DNA of 64,000 nucleotides from contig NZ_FMAF01000014.1 of NCBI RefSeq assembly GCF_900094565.1, positions 62,001-126,000 on the forward strand, given 5' to 3'. A program made the position numbers and the translations under genes. Positions 43,983 through 52,613 of the stretch are shown piece after piece. The notes beneath the pieces are model-generated. The model searched no databases, was not told the DNA's origin, and saw only the letters and a list, made by a program, of their open reading frames with translations. Numbering within the stretch: position 1 is the first letter of the stretch; the number at the start of each line of letters is the position of its first letter. The DNA is from Martinezella lusitana (GTDB lineage Bacteria > Pseudomonadota > Alphaproteobacteria > Rhizobiales > Rhizobiaceae).

Positions 43983-44792
43983 CTATTTGATCGGGATATC
44001 CGCCGCCGCAAGCCGTGATTTGAGATGCGCGATGATGTCATGGCGCGTTTGCGTCCAGACGGCGGTGATGGTCCAATATTCGATTTTCATCACCGTTTGA
44101 TCGGCGGCGAAATCGTCGAAATAGACCACTGGCGCAGGCTTGGTCTGGATGCGTTGATCCGCCTTCAGAACATCGAAAATGGTTTTGCGAGCGAGATCCG
44201 TGTCGACCTCATTGCCAAAAGCGAGCGACAATTCCTGACGGCGATTAGGCTCACGGCTATGATTGATGATGGGTGTGTTCCAGAGCGTGGAGTTCGGCGC
44301 CATGAGATAGAGACCGTCGGCCGTCTTCATCTCCGTTGCGAAGAGCCCGATGTCCCTGATGAATCCCTTGACGTTAACCGTCTCGATATATTCGCCGACC
44401 CGAAACGGACGCAGCACCAACAGCATGATACCCGCGGCAATGTTTTGAAGCGTGCCCTGAAGCGCCAGGCCGATCGCCAGACCGGCGGCACCGAGAGTGG
44501 CGATAATGGAAGCGGTCTGAACGCCGAACTGACCAAGGACGGTGATGAACACCAGTATAAGCAGGCTGTAGTGCAGGAGGTTCTGGAAGAAGCTCGCCAG
44601 CGTTTCATCGATGCCACGGACACGCGAGATAACGCGATAGGCCGAGCGGCTGATGGCTCCGGCGAGAATCCAGCCCCCAATCAAGAGAACGATCGCGCCC
44701 AGGATCGAAAAGCCATACTGAACGGCAAGTGCCGAGGCCTGGTTAAGGGCAGTTCGAGCGGCGACGACAACGTTGGCCGTTTGATCTTCCAT
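43983..44792 (-). CDS. Small-conductance mechanosensitive channel (MscS family)
   Basis: A 269-residue MscS-type channel with three membrane spans, of which the third, pore-lining helix is recognisable (TLGAAGLAIGLALQGTLQNIAAG, about residues 102-124), followed by the beta domain signature LRPFRVGEYIE. It opens on membrane tension to release solutes during osmotic downshock. The start at 44792 (MEDQTANVV) has GGAG upstream; the in-frame ATG at 44888 would add a hydrophilic tail before the first span. Confidence 0.92.
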   Translation of the reverse strand: MEDQTANVVVAARTALNQASALAVQYGFSILGAIVLLIGGWILAGAISRSAYRVISRVRGIDETLASFFQNLLHYSLLILVFITVLGQFGVQTASIIATLGAAGLAIGLALQGTLQNIAAGIMLLVLRPFRVGEYIETVNVKGFIRDIGLFATEMKTADGLYLMAPNSTLWNTPIINHSREPNRRQELSLAFGNEVDTDLARKTIFDVLKADQRIQTKPAPVVYFDDFAADQTVMKIEYWTITAVWTQTRHDIIAHLKSRLAAADIPIK

Positions 44793-44915
44793 TTGAGAGC
44801 TCCATCTTTTCCAAAAAGCCAAATGACGCGTGGCGGCTTTTGTTCCTGAGCGATCGACGGCTCCGGGATGGGCGCCCTCGGCCAGCACTGCGGAGGGGAA
44901 ATCGACGCCGTTACG

Positions 44916-46382
44916 CTAGACGCCATGCTTTGCGCGATGAGCACTGCGAACGGCTGCGGCGGCGTGGTGGGTCTTCTTATCCTCATACATGCCGAGATCC
45001 GCGCGCTTGATCATCGCTTCCATGGTCTCTCCGCTCTGACTCGTTGCGACGCCAACGGCAACGCTCAACGGCGCGCTGGAATAGAACTGATTGTTGATTT
45101 TCAACAGCTCATTGATCGTCTCGACCATCGAGGCAGCCGCGACTTCGTCCGCGCCAGGCATGAGAACGGCAAATTCGTCGCCGCCGATCCGAGCGGCATG
45201 GTTCGGCAGGGAGACGACGCTGCTCAGCACTTCTCCCATGCGACGCAGCAGGGAGTCGCCGGCATCGTGCCCGCTCTCGTCGTTGGCCTCCTTCAGTCCG
45301 TTCAGGTCGATGATGACGGCCGACACCGGCCGAAGCGATTTGCGTTCCAGCCTATTAAGCTCCTCCGTGTAGAAGGCGCGGTTATAGAGCTTGGTCAGAA
45401 CATCGTGCTTGCCGAGATATTCGAGATAGGCTTCCGCCTTCTTGCGGGCGGTGATGTCGGTCAGGGCGACCTGAACCAGCGACCAGTCGCGTTCATAGCC
45501 CGGAAAGACGGAAAACTGGAGGAGAACGTGGCGTTCCGAGCCATCAAGGGCATAATTCAGGACTTCACGCTGATGGAACAGGTGCCCGTTCCACAATTCC
45601 ACCAATTGACCGCGAAAGTGTTTTTCCATGTCGTCACGGAACACTTCACCGATCCGCTGGTGCAGGGTTTGGCGATCCGGTGCGCAGAAAAGATCGAGCG
45701 TCGCCTGATTGACATCAAGCACGCTGATCTCGCTCATGCATTGCCGGACGAATTCCGGGTGAACGTCGAGAAATACCTGGAAATCGACGATGCCGCGGCC
45801 GCGGATTTCGTCGAGCAGGATCTTGATGCGGCTGAAATCCTCGACCCACAAGGATACCGGCGAATGTTCGAACATCCCTTCCGCGTAACGGCGCTGCCGT
45901 TCTTCCTGTCGCCGTGCTTCTTCGCGTGCGGTCACGTCCTCGGTCGTCAGCAGCAATCTGTTCCATGACGTTTCGTGTCCCGGCAGAATGATGCCGCGAA
46001 GCTGGATGTCGAGTCTGCGGCCTGCCAGCGTGTAGTTGACGGCCGTGCCGGAGAATTCGCTCTTGCCCTCCCAAAGCGCGAGCAGTTCGTTCACATGGCT
46101 TTCGAGCATTTCGTCCCGGAAGACGTTCGAAAGCCCGCCGACCAGTGCCTCGAAAGACTGCGCCTCGAACAATTCCAGTGTCTTGGCGTTGACCGCAAGG
46201 ACCCGTATCTTTTGCGAGCATGCCTCGACGCGCCTGATATCGGCGAGCAGATGGGCGCGCAGGTCAGTCACGCCCTCCGTGCGCCAGAGTTCGAACTGTT
46301 CCTTGACGCCGCTGAAGTCTTCCAACCACATGGCGACGGGAGCAAGATCGAATACGGTGGCGCTGAAATTCTGGGCGTTCAT
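44916..46382 (-). CDS. PAS-PAS-GGDEF diguanylate cyclase
   Basis: A 488-residue cytoplasmic signalling protein. Two PAS-like modules (about 1-150 and 165-315, each with an APVAMWLEDFS/SPVSLWVEDFS start and ending at TTEDVTARE/ALTDITARK) precede a GGDEF domain with an intact GGDEF motif at 400-404, so it should make cyclic di-GMP. The usual RxxD inhibitory site five residues upstream is absent (SLPN instead). No membrane segment is seen. The two PAS units resemble each other, suggesting internal duplication. Confidence 0.9.
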   Translation of the reverse strand: MNAQNFSATVFDLAPVAMWLEDFSGVKEQFELWRTEGVTDLRAHLLADIRRVEACSQKIRVLAVNAKTLELFEAQSFEALVGGLSNVFRDEMLESHVNELLALWEGKSEFSGTAVNYTLAGRRLDIQLRGIILPGHETSWNRLLLTTEDVTAREEARRQEERQRRYAEGMFEHSPVSLWVEDFSRIKILLDEIRGRGIVDFQVFLDVHPEFVRQCMSEISVLDVNQATLDLFCAPDRQTLHQRIGEVFRDDMEKHFRGQLVELWNGHLFHQREVLNYALDGSERHVLLQFSVFPGYERDWSLVQVALTDITARKKAEAYLEYLGKHDVLTKLYNRAFYTEELNRLERKSLRPVSAVIIDLNGLKEANDESGHDAGDSLLRRMGEVLSSVVSLPNHAARIGGDEFAVLMPGADEVAAASMVETINELLKINNQFYSSAPLSVAVGVATSQSGETMEAMIKRADLGMYEDKKTHHAAAAVRSAHRAKHGV

Positions 46383-46595
46383 TTGTAATTCCCTGCGCCG
46401 GCAATAAAATCAGTATATCAAGCACGAAGACCGGCAATTCACCAAGTTCTGCTTAGCGACCATTTGTAAAGCTTGCGTTGACACTGGATGATTGGTCAAG
46501 CCTGCAGATCGCGGGCAAGCTATTTTCACACCCATCTCAGCTCATTCCCGCCGGAACGGGCAGGGAAGGGAATTCAACCCCATGGCTTGCCAAAC

Positions 46596-47075
46596 TCAGG
46601 CGATCGGCGGCCGCACTACGGCCTGTTGAGTCTTGAGAAAGCGTTCGAATGCCTCGAGCGTCTTCTCGCTGACATGATGTTCAATGCCTTCAGCATCGTT
46701 TCTTGCGGTATCGGGATCGACGCCGAGACGGCATAGCACGGCCTCGACGACCTCATGGCGGCGACGGGTGGCCGCCGCGAGACGTTGTCCCTCTTCTGTC
46801 AGAAAGACGCCGCGATAAGGGCGTTGGGTGATCAGATTTTCCTCTGCCAGACGCTTGAGCATCTTGGCGACCGTCGGCTGCGTGACCCCAAGACGCTGTG
46901 CGATATCGGTCTGGCGCGCTTCGCCCGCATGCTCTATCAGATCGGCGATCAGTTCGACGTAGTCCTCCATCAATTCCGTACGTCGGTCTTCACGGCTTTT
47001 CTGGAAGGCCTCGGCATGCGACTCGATTTCTGTCGATGCAAGTCGGCTTTCCGGGGTTGCGGGCAGTTTCGTCAA
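46596..47075 (-). CDS. mntR: Manganese-responsive regulator MntR (DtxR family)
   Basis: A 159-residue DtxR-type metalloregulator: winged helix near 45-95 (RQTDIAQRLGVTQPTVAKMLKRL) and a dimerisation domain. MntR-type metal ligands can be placed: MEDYVELI (Asp and Glu of the D8/E11 pair), the His in RRRHEVVEAVL, and GIEHHVS carrying the final Glu-His. With Mn(II) it represses manganese uptake genes. No mntH or sitABCD gene is nearby, so it acts on distant targets. Confidence 0.9.
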   Translation of the reverse strand: MTKLPATPESRLASTEIESHAEAFQKSREDRRTELMEDYVELIADLIEHAGEARQTDIAQRLGVTQPTVAKMLKRLAEENLITQRPYRGVFLTEEGQRLAAATRRRHEVVEAVLCRLGVDPDTARNDAEGIEHHVSEKTLEAFERFLKTQQAVVRPPIA

Positions 47076-47337
47076 GGCGGCTCACCTCCAGAAGATTAAG
47101 AGCAACGTGATAATGTTTAGCCTCGACTATAAATAAATCACATTCGTTATGAAACCCCGACCGGCATGCGATCAACGACTATCCGGTACAGGAATCGGAA
47201 CATTGCTCGGGGGAGATGTTCCGCGCTGAACAACCTCCCTGAGCAATTCACTCTCCGAAATGGTCAAATCCATGTCCGTCGGACGACAGTTCAGCCGTCA
47301 GAACGCACTATCCAAAAATTGATGTCGTCTCGTCGCG

Positions 47338-48465
47338 TCAGTCACGCAGCAGCGGTAGGAGTTGATCGCCTTGCCGAGCAATCTCCGACAAATACGGTGT
47401 GTCGGAGAGGACGAAATGGGTGATGCCGAGGTCCCGATATTTGAGCAGCGAACGGGCGACGTCGGCGGCCGAACCGACCAGCCAGGTGGTGCCGGCACCA
47501 CCGCCGCCGAATTTGCCAGGCGCCGTATAGAGATTGTCATCGAGGACATCGCCGCGCGCATGCAGATCGAGCAGCCGCCGCTGGCCGACGGCGATCGACT
47601 GCCGATGATCGTTCCAGCCGGCCCCCTTGATCTTTGCCATTTCGGCGACTTTCGTCTCGGCGTCGGCCCAAGCCTGTTCGGTGGTGTCGCGCACCAGCGT
47701 GGTGATCCGCAATCCGAATTCCAGCGGAGCGAGGTCGCGGTCCAACTGCCTGCTTAATATTTTCAGCCGCTCGATCCGCTCGCGAACATCGTCCAGCGGC
47801 TCGCCCCAGAAGAGCTGGACGTCGGCCTCGGTGGCGGAAACCCGCTCGGCTGCCTCCGAGGCGCCACCGAAATAGAGCTTGGGATGTCGACGATCACCGC
47901 GACTTTGGATACGCGGTGCTACTGTGGATTCGGTGACACCAAAATGTTCGCCCTCATAGGTGACGTTCTCTTCGGTCCAGAGTCTGCGAACCAGCCGCAT
48001 GAATTCCTTGGTGCGGGCGTAGCGATGCACCTGGTCGCCCTCGCTGTCACCATAGGCGGAAAGATTGTCCTTGCCCGACACGATGTTGACGCGGACGCGG
48101 CCACCGCTCAGGTGGTCGAGCGTGGCAGCGGCGGAGGCAAAGTGCGCTGGCCGCCAATAACCAGGACGGATTGCGATAAGAGGTTCAAAGGTGGTTGTGG
48201 CTGCGGCAAGTGCGGTCGCGACGGTAAACGTATCGGGCCGGCTCCAGCCGGTGCCGATCAGCGCGCCTTTCCAGCCGTGGTCTTCCAGTGCCTTTGCGTG
48301 GGCTGTCAGCGTTTGCAGGCTGTTGTGGTTTTCGACTGCTGAATCGCCACGGTGGCCGGGTTTGACGTCATTGGGAATATACCAAAGAAACTCGCTATTG
48401 CTGCTCATGTCTGGGCCTGCAGGTCTGTATGGATTGGATGGGAGATCCCCGGTGAGGGCTGCCAT
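47338..48465 (-). CDS. ssuD: Alkanesulfonate monooxygenase, SsuD-like (LLM class)
   Basis: A 375-residue FMNH2-dependent monooxygenase close in length to SsuD (381). Family segments: EFLWYIPNDVKPGHRGD near 25-41, FEPLIAIRPGYWRPAHFASAAATLDHLSGGRVRVNIVSGKD near 93-133 and PKLYFGGASEAAERVS near 195. SsuD releases sulfite from alkanesulfonates. AAGGA at proper spacing supports the start at 48465; 48408 is an alternative. It ends the tauABC operon, pairing sulfonate import with desulfonation. Confidence 0.9.
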   Translation of the reverse strand: MAALTGDLPSNPYRPAGPDMSSNSEFLWYIPNDVKPGHRGDSAVENHNSLQTLTAHAKALEDHGWKGALIGTGWSRPDTFTVATALAAATTTFEPLIAIRPGYWRPAHFASAAATLDHLSGGRVRVNIVSGKDNLSAYGDSEGDQVHRYARTKEFMRLVRRLWTEENVTYEGEHFGVTESTVAPRIQSRGDRRHPKLYFGGASEAAERVSATEADVQLFWGEPLDDVRERIERLKILSRQLDRDLAPLEFGLRITTLVRDTTEQAWADAETKVAEMAKIKGAGWNDHRQSIAVGQRRLLDLHARGDVLDDNLYTAPGKFGGGGAGTTWLVGSAADVARSLLKYRDLGITHFVLSDTPYLSEIARQGDQLLPLLRD

Positions 48466-48499
48466 GGATCAGTCCTTTGATCGTGCCGAGATCATTCGG

Positions 48500-49354
48500 T
48501 TAGAGCTTGCCTTTCCACGGAACGAGAACGGCCTCCAGAATGCGGATGCCAGCCGTAAAGGCGAAGGCGCAGATCGCGATGATGCCGATGCCGACGAAGA
48601 CGACGTCGGTGGCGAGGAACTGCGATGCCGACATGATCATGAAACCGATGCCGCGGGTCGAGGCGATGAGCTCGGCAGCGACAAGCGTGCCCCAGCCGAT
48701 GCCGAAGGCGATCCTGACACCCGTCAGGATTTCCGGCAGGGCTGAGGGCAGGACGATGGAGATGAAGAGCTGCAACCGGCTGGCGCCGAGCGAACGGGCC
48801 GCGTTGACGCGCTCGAGCGGAAGCGACCGGACGCCGGCCTGGGCCGAGAGGCAGATCGGCGCGAACATGGCGAGAACCAGAAGCGTGATTTTCGAGGTCT
48901 CGCCTATGCCGAGCCAAATGATCATGAGCGGCAGGTAGGACAAAGGCGGCAACGGCCAATAGAACTCGATCGGCGTGTCAAGGATGCCTTTTGCCCAACG
49001 ATTGAGACCCATCAGCAGACCGACGGGGATGCCGACCACAATTGCGATTGCCGCGGCGACGACGATGCGAAACAGGCTTGCGAAAATATGCTCGGATAGT
49101 GACGCGCCGGCGTAGCCGTCACGATAGACGACGCCGATCTGCGTCCATACCTCGTCGGGCCGCGGCAGGAAGAGATGGGAAACCAGACCGAGCCTGGAGA
49201 CAAGCCACCACAGACCAAGACAGGCGATGGCGGCACCGATGCTGATGGCAATGGTCGGCTTGTCGGCGGAACCGAAGCTCGGCATTCGCACGAGCTTCGG
49301 TTCCGCCTCCCGCTGAGAAGCCGTGATTGGGCGCGCCTCGATGATATCGCTCAT
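48500..49354 (-). CDS. tauC: Taurine/sulfonate ABC permease TauC/SsuC
   Basis: A 284-residue permease with six membrane spans and the EAA-type loop ERVNAARSLGASRLQLFISIVLPSALPEI (about residues 178-206), followed by GIGWGTLVAAELIASTRGIGFMI, typical of the TauC/SsuC branch. It overlaps the tauB gene by four bases. It forms the channel of the sulfonate importer. Confidence 0.92.
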   Translation of the reverse strand: MSDIIEARPITASQREAEPKLVRMPSFGSADKPTIAISIGAAIACLGLWWLVSRLGLVSHLFLPRPDEVWTQIGVVYRDGYAGASLSEHIFASLFRIVVAAAIAIVVGIPVGLLMGLNRWAKGILDTPIEFYWPLPPLSYLPLMIIWLGIGETSKITLLVLAMFAPICLSAQAGVRSLPLERVNAARSLGASRLQLFISIVLPSALPEILTGVRIAFGIGWGTLVAAELIASTRGIGFMIMSASQFLATDVVFVGIGIIAICAFAFTAGIRILEAVLVPWKGKL

Positions 49355-50139
49355 GCCGCGCTCCTGAAATCATCCGCATTGTGAAGGATAGCGCGAATTT
49401 CTTCGCGCAGATTGGTAAATTCGGGCGATGCGAGGATCGACTTCGTGTCGCCGCTGGCGGCAAAGCGATGCACGAAATCAAGCTCGAAGCGGGCAACGAC
49501 GCGGCCCGGTCGCGGAGACATGACCAGCAGCTCGGTACCGAGGAACAAGGCCTCCTCGATCGAATGGGTTATGAAGAAAATACGTTTGTCAGTTCTAGCC
49601 CAAACCGAGACCAGCAGCTCCTGCATCTGCTCGCGCGTCAAGCTGTCGAGCGCGCCGAAGGGCTCGTCCATCAGCAATATGTCGGGATCGGGGGCGAGCG
49701 CACGGGCAATGCCGACACGCTGCCGCATGCCGCCCGAAAGTTCGTAGGGAAAGGCATTGGCGAAGTCGGTCAATCTAACGAGCCGCAGCAACTCGAAGGC
49801 GCGATCTCGGCGTTCTCGTCGTCCCAACCCCGCAAACTGCAAACCAAGAGCCACGTTATCGACCACGGATTTCCAGGGGAGCAGCGAATCCTTCTGGAAG
49901 ACGACGCCGCGATCGGCTCCGGGGCGGGAAACGGATCTGCCGTCGAGCGTGATTGTTCCTTCTGAAAGCGGCAGGAAACCCGCGATCGCATTCAGCAAGG
50001 TGGACTTGCCGCATCCCGATGCACCCAGCGCAACGACGATACCGCGCTCCGGAATATTGAAGGATACGCGATCGAGCGCGTGAACGGTTCGGCCGTCGCG
50101 CGCTGCAAAAAATACGCTGGCATGATCGACTTGAAGCAT
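49351..50139 (-). CDS. tauB: Taurine/sulfonate ABC ATPase TauB
   Basis: A 262-residue ATPase: Walker A GASGCGKS near 42, RGVVFQKDSLLPWKSV near 84 (a TauB/SsuB signature), LSGGMRQRVGIARAL near 135 and Walker B ILLMDEPFGALDS near 157. The C-terminal RVVARFELDFVHRF matches TauB better than SsuB. The start at 50139 (MLQVDHAS) fits E. coli TauB; a frame to 50214 overlaps tauA and is unlikely. Confidence 0.92.
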   Translation of the reverse strand: MLQVDHASVFFAARDGRTVHALDRVSFNIPERGIVVALGASGCGKSTLLNAIAGFLPLSEGTITLDGRSVSRPGADRGVVFQKDSLLPWKSVVDNVALGLQFAGLGRRERRDRAFELLRLVRLTDFANAFPYELSGGMRQRVGIARALAPDPDILLMDEPFGALDSLTREQMQELLVSVWARTDKRIFFITHSIEEALFLGTELLVMSPRPGRVVARFELDFVHRFAASGDTKSILASPEFTNLREEIRAILHNADDFRSAA

Positions 50140-50158
50140 GTCTTCTCTCGGACGTTCG

Positions 50159-50185
50159 ACGCCGGCACGCCCGCCGCACCGGCGT
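50159..50185 (-). terminator. Intercistronic hairpin after tauA
   Basis: A perfect 7-bp stem (50159-50165 with 50179-50185) between tauA and tauB. There is no T-run. It parallels hairpins after binding-protein genes elsewhere in the window. Confidence 0.45.
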
Positions 50186-50194
50186 TGGGGAGGA

Positions 50195-51208
50195 TCAGTT
50201 GCTGGCGCTGACAAGCGCGTCGGGCGTGACGAAGGCGCTGTAGTTCGGCAGAACTTCGGAGACCTTGCCCTGGCCCTTCAGGAAGGTGGCGGTGTCCTTC
50301 AGGATCTTTGCGGCTCCCGACTGGTCGCCGCCACCGAGCCAGGCTGCCGATGCCTGAACGTCTGGTGTCAGCAAGGTGAGGTTCTTCAGCGCCGCAGCCT
50401 GTTGTTCCGCCGTTCCGCCAAGAAGCCTGGCAAGGGCCTTGGTGTTGTCGCTGTCCGGCCCCCATGCCGCTTTGTCGGCTGCGAAGGAAGCGTAGTACTT
50501 GTTGATCACGGAAGCGAAGGCTTTCAGAAATTGCGGATCGCTTGCGGCAAATTTCGACGTTGCCACCCAGGCGGAAAAGGTGGGTGCGCCCTTGTCTGCC
50601 ACATCCTTGGAGGTCACCAGCACCTTGCCGTTCTTCTTCAGCTCGGTCAGCGCCGGGTCCCAGACAAAGCCGCCATCGATATCGCCGCGATTGTAGCTTG
50701 CGACGATTTCCGGCTGCGGAATGGCGAAGACCTGCACGTCCTTTTCCGTCAGGCCGAGAGACTTGATAAGGGCGAGCAGCTGGTAATGGTCGGTGGAAAC
50801 TGGTGCCGCCGCTAGCTTCTTGCCCTTGAGATCGGCGAGCGTATTGATGGCCGAGCCGTTACGCACCACAAGCGCTTCGTCGACGCCCGAGATCGACGAC
50901 AGGTAGAAGGCCTTGACCTCGAGGCCTCGCGATGCGGCCGCCGCAAACGGGCTGGAGCCCACGTAGCCGATCTGAACATCACCCGAGGCGATAGCCGCAA
51001 AGATTTCCGCGCCGGAATTGAACCTGCGGAAATCGATCTGATATCCGGCTGCCTTGGCGAAATCGCCGTTGGCGATGGCGACGGAAGAAGGCAGAGCATC
51101 AGTCTGATAGCCGACGACGACTTTCTTGTCGGCTGCGGCTGCAGCCGTTGCCGTTGAAATGCTGGCGAGGCCGACGACGGCCGCGGCGAACAGATTCTTG
51201 AGGTTCAT
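50195..51208 (-). CDS. tauA: Taurine/sulfonate-binding protein TauA
   Basis: A 337-residue periplasmic binding protein: signal peptide MNLKNLFAAAVVGL..., cleaved within the alanine-rich TATAAAAA. TauA landmarks: VGYQTDALPSSVA near 33, FNSGAEIFAAIASGDVQIGYVGSSPFAAAASRG near 62-94, STDHYQLLALIKSLGL near 137 and RGDIDGGFVWDPAL near 175. These closely follow E. coli TauA. The start at 51208 follows AAGGGAT. It is the first gene of the minus arm of the organosulfur island. Confidence 0.92.
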   Translation of the reverse strand: MNLKNLFAAAVVGLASISTATAAAAADKKVVVGYQTDALPSSVAIANGDFAKAAGYQIDFRRFNSGAEIFAAIASGDVQIGYVGSSPFAAAASRGLEVKAFYLSSISGVDEALVVRNGSAINTLADLKGKKLAAAPVSTDHYQLLALIKSLGLTEKDVQVFAIPQPEIVASYNRGDIDGGFVWDPALTELKKNGKVLVTSKDVADKGAPTFSAWVATSKFAASDPQFLKAFASVINKYYASFAADKAAWGPDSDNTKALARLLGGTAEQQAAALKNLTLLTPDVQASAAWLGGGDQSGAAKILKDTATFLKGQGKVSEVLPNYSAFVTPDALVSASN

Positions 51209-51595
51209 GTTTATCCCTTTGGCCGGACCATACTTTCCGGCGCTCCCTGAGTTCAATGATCCGAGCCTAGCGAAGAAGGGTGGAATATCGATAGAAATAA
51301 CAAACTATTTTTATAGACTATAAGGGGAATTGTTTGTCTGAAATGACCGGCGCTGCAGCGTTGGCATCTTTCCGAAAGCAAAAGCGCGGGTTGATGGGAG
51401 CCTCGCTTCCCATGGATGTTGCCCCAGTCGACCTCTGCAAATCCGCTTGCCGCCCCTTTAATCGGCTGCTTATTTTTTCCGCATCCGCATGAAGAAAAAG
51501 AAAGCTGTTTCTTAAATTCAGCAAAATCTATGTTTTTTATAGATTATGGCGCCAATGATCGTCATTCGGCGCAAACATGGATGAAACGAAACGGC
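51209..51595. promoter_or_regulatory. Divergent promoter region of the organosulfur island
   Basis: Between tauA and the plus-strand monooxygenase operon. TTATAGACTATAA (51311-51323) is a perfect 13-bp palindrome; a related TTTTTATAGATTAT lies at 51534-51547, close to the plus-strand start. These are candidate sites for one regulator, possibly LysR-type (CysB/Cbl-like), controlling both arms. No gene is seen in this gap. Confidence 0.5.
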
Positions 51596-52588
51596 ATGTC
51601 CTATCTCCTCAGCCTTCTCGACAAGAGCCCGATCGAGCAGGGGCTCAGCGCCACCGATGCGCTCGGCGCCACGACGCGATTGGCCGTCAGAGCCGAAGAA
51701 CTCGGCTATCACCGCTTCTGGGTCGCCGAGCATCACAACATGGCGAGCCTTGCAAGTTCGGCACCGGAAGTGCTGATCGCCTATCTTCTCGCCAGAACCT
51801 CGAAGATCCGCATCGGCTCCGGCGGCGTCATGCTGCAACACTATAGTTCCTACAAGGTCGCCGAGGCATTCAATCTCCTGGCCTCGCTCGCGCCCGGCCG
51901 CATCGATCTCGGTGTCGGCAAGGCGCCAGGCGGCTTTCCGCTGTCGACACGCGCATTGCAGGTCGCCATCGATCCGGAACGGAAGCCGAGTTTTGCCGAG
52001 CAGCTCTCCGACCTGAATGGCTATCTCGCTGCCGATCCCCATTCTGATGGCGCTTTGGCGACACCGTTTCCGCCGCGCTCGCCGGAACGCTTCCTGCTCG
52101 GCGCCAGCGTCGAGAGCGCCGAGCTTGCGGCGGAGAAGGGCTGGAAGCTGGTTTTCGCCGGCCATCTGAACGGCGATCCCGAGAATCTGAATAAGACCTT
52201 CGAGGCATATGGGCGTGCGACAGGTGGCAAGGTTCCGATCCTGGCGCTCGCAGCCTTTGCCGCTGAAAGCGAGGCCCATGCTCGCGAGCGCGTCGGCCAG
52301 CTTCGCATCGTCAAGCTTTTCCTGCCCAACGGCCAAAGCGTCAATGTCGGCAGCCTGGAGCAGGCGGCGGAATTCGCTCGTCAAGCCGGTGTCACGGACT
52401 ATCGCACGGAAGAAAAGGTCCCGAGCGTGCTGCATGGCACGGCCGCGCAGATCCGTGACGAACTCGATGCGCTGCACCGCCGTTACGGCGTCGAGGAGTT
52501 CGTGCTCGATACGCCGGCGCTGACGGCGGCGGAACGGCTCACCTCAATTGAACTGCTCGCCAAAGAGCGGCTTTCCCTCGTTGCCTGA
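51596..52588 (+). CDS. LLM-class monooxygenase, MsnO8/YtmO-like
   Basis: A 330-residue luciferase-like enzyme beginning MSYLLSLLDKSPI. Family features: YHRFWVAEHHNMASLASSAPEVLI near 41-64, RIGSGGVMLQHYSSYKVAEAFNLLASLAPGRIDLGVGKAPG near 76-116. This pattern marks the MsnO8 group that includes B. subtilis YtmO. I choose the ATG at 51596; 51581 is also possible. It is followed by an NtaA/SnaA-like enzyme, M20D deacylase and GNAT gene, the set used for N-acetyl-S-alkylcysteine breakdown. Confidence 0.85.
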   Translation: MSYLLSLLDKSPIEQGLSATDALGATTRLAVRAEELGYHRFWVAEHHNMASLASSAPEVLIAYLLARTSKIRIGSGGVMLQHYSSYKVAEAFNLLASLAPGRIDLGVGKAPGGFPLSTRALQVAIDPERKPSFAEQLSDLNGYLAADPHSDGALATPFPPRSPERFLLGASVESAELAAEKGWKLVFAGHLNGDPENLNKTFEAYGRATGGKVPILALAAFAAESEAHARERVGQLRIVKLFLPNGQSVNVGSLEQAAEFARQAGVTDYRTEEKVPSVLHGTAAQIRDELDALHRRYGVEEFVLDTPALTAAERLTSIELLAKERLSLVA

Positions 52589-52613
52589 ACAGCCTGTCCC
52601 AGGAGGATCAATC

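Noticed and set aside
47076..47337. Manganese-responsive operator or metal transporter near mntR
   Set aside because: No convincing MntR box and no mntH or sitA-type gene was seen in the gap or the flanks.
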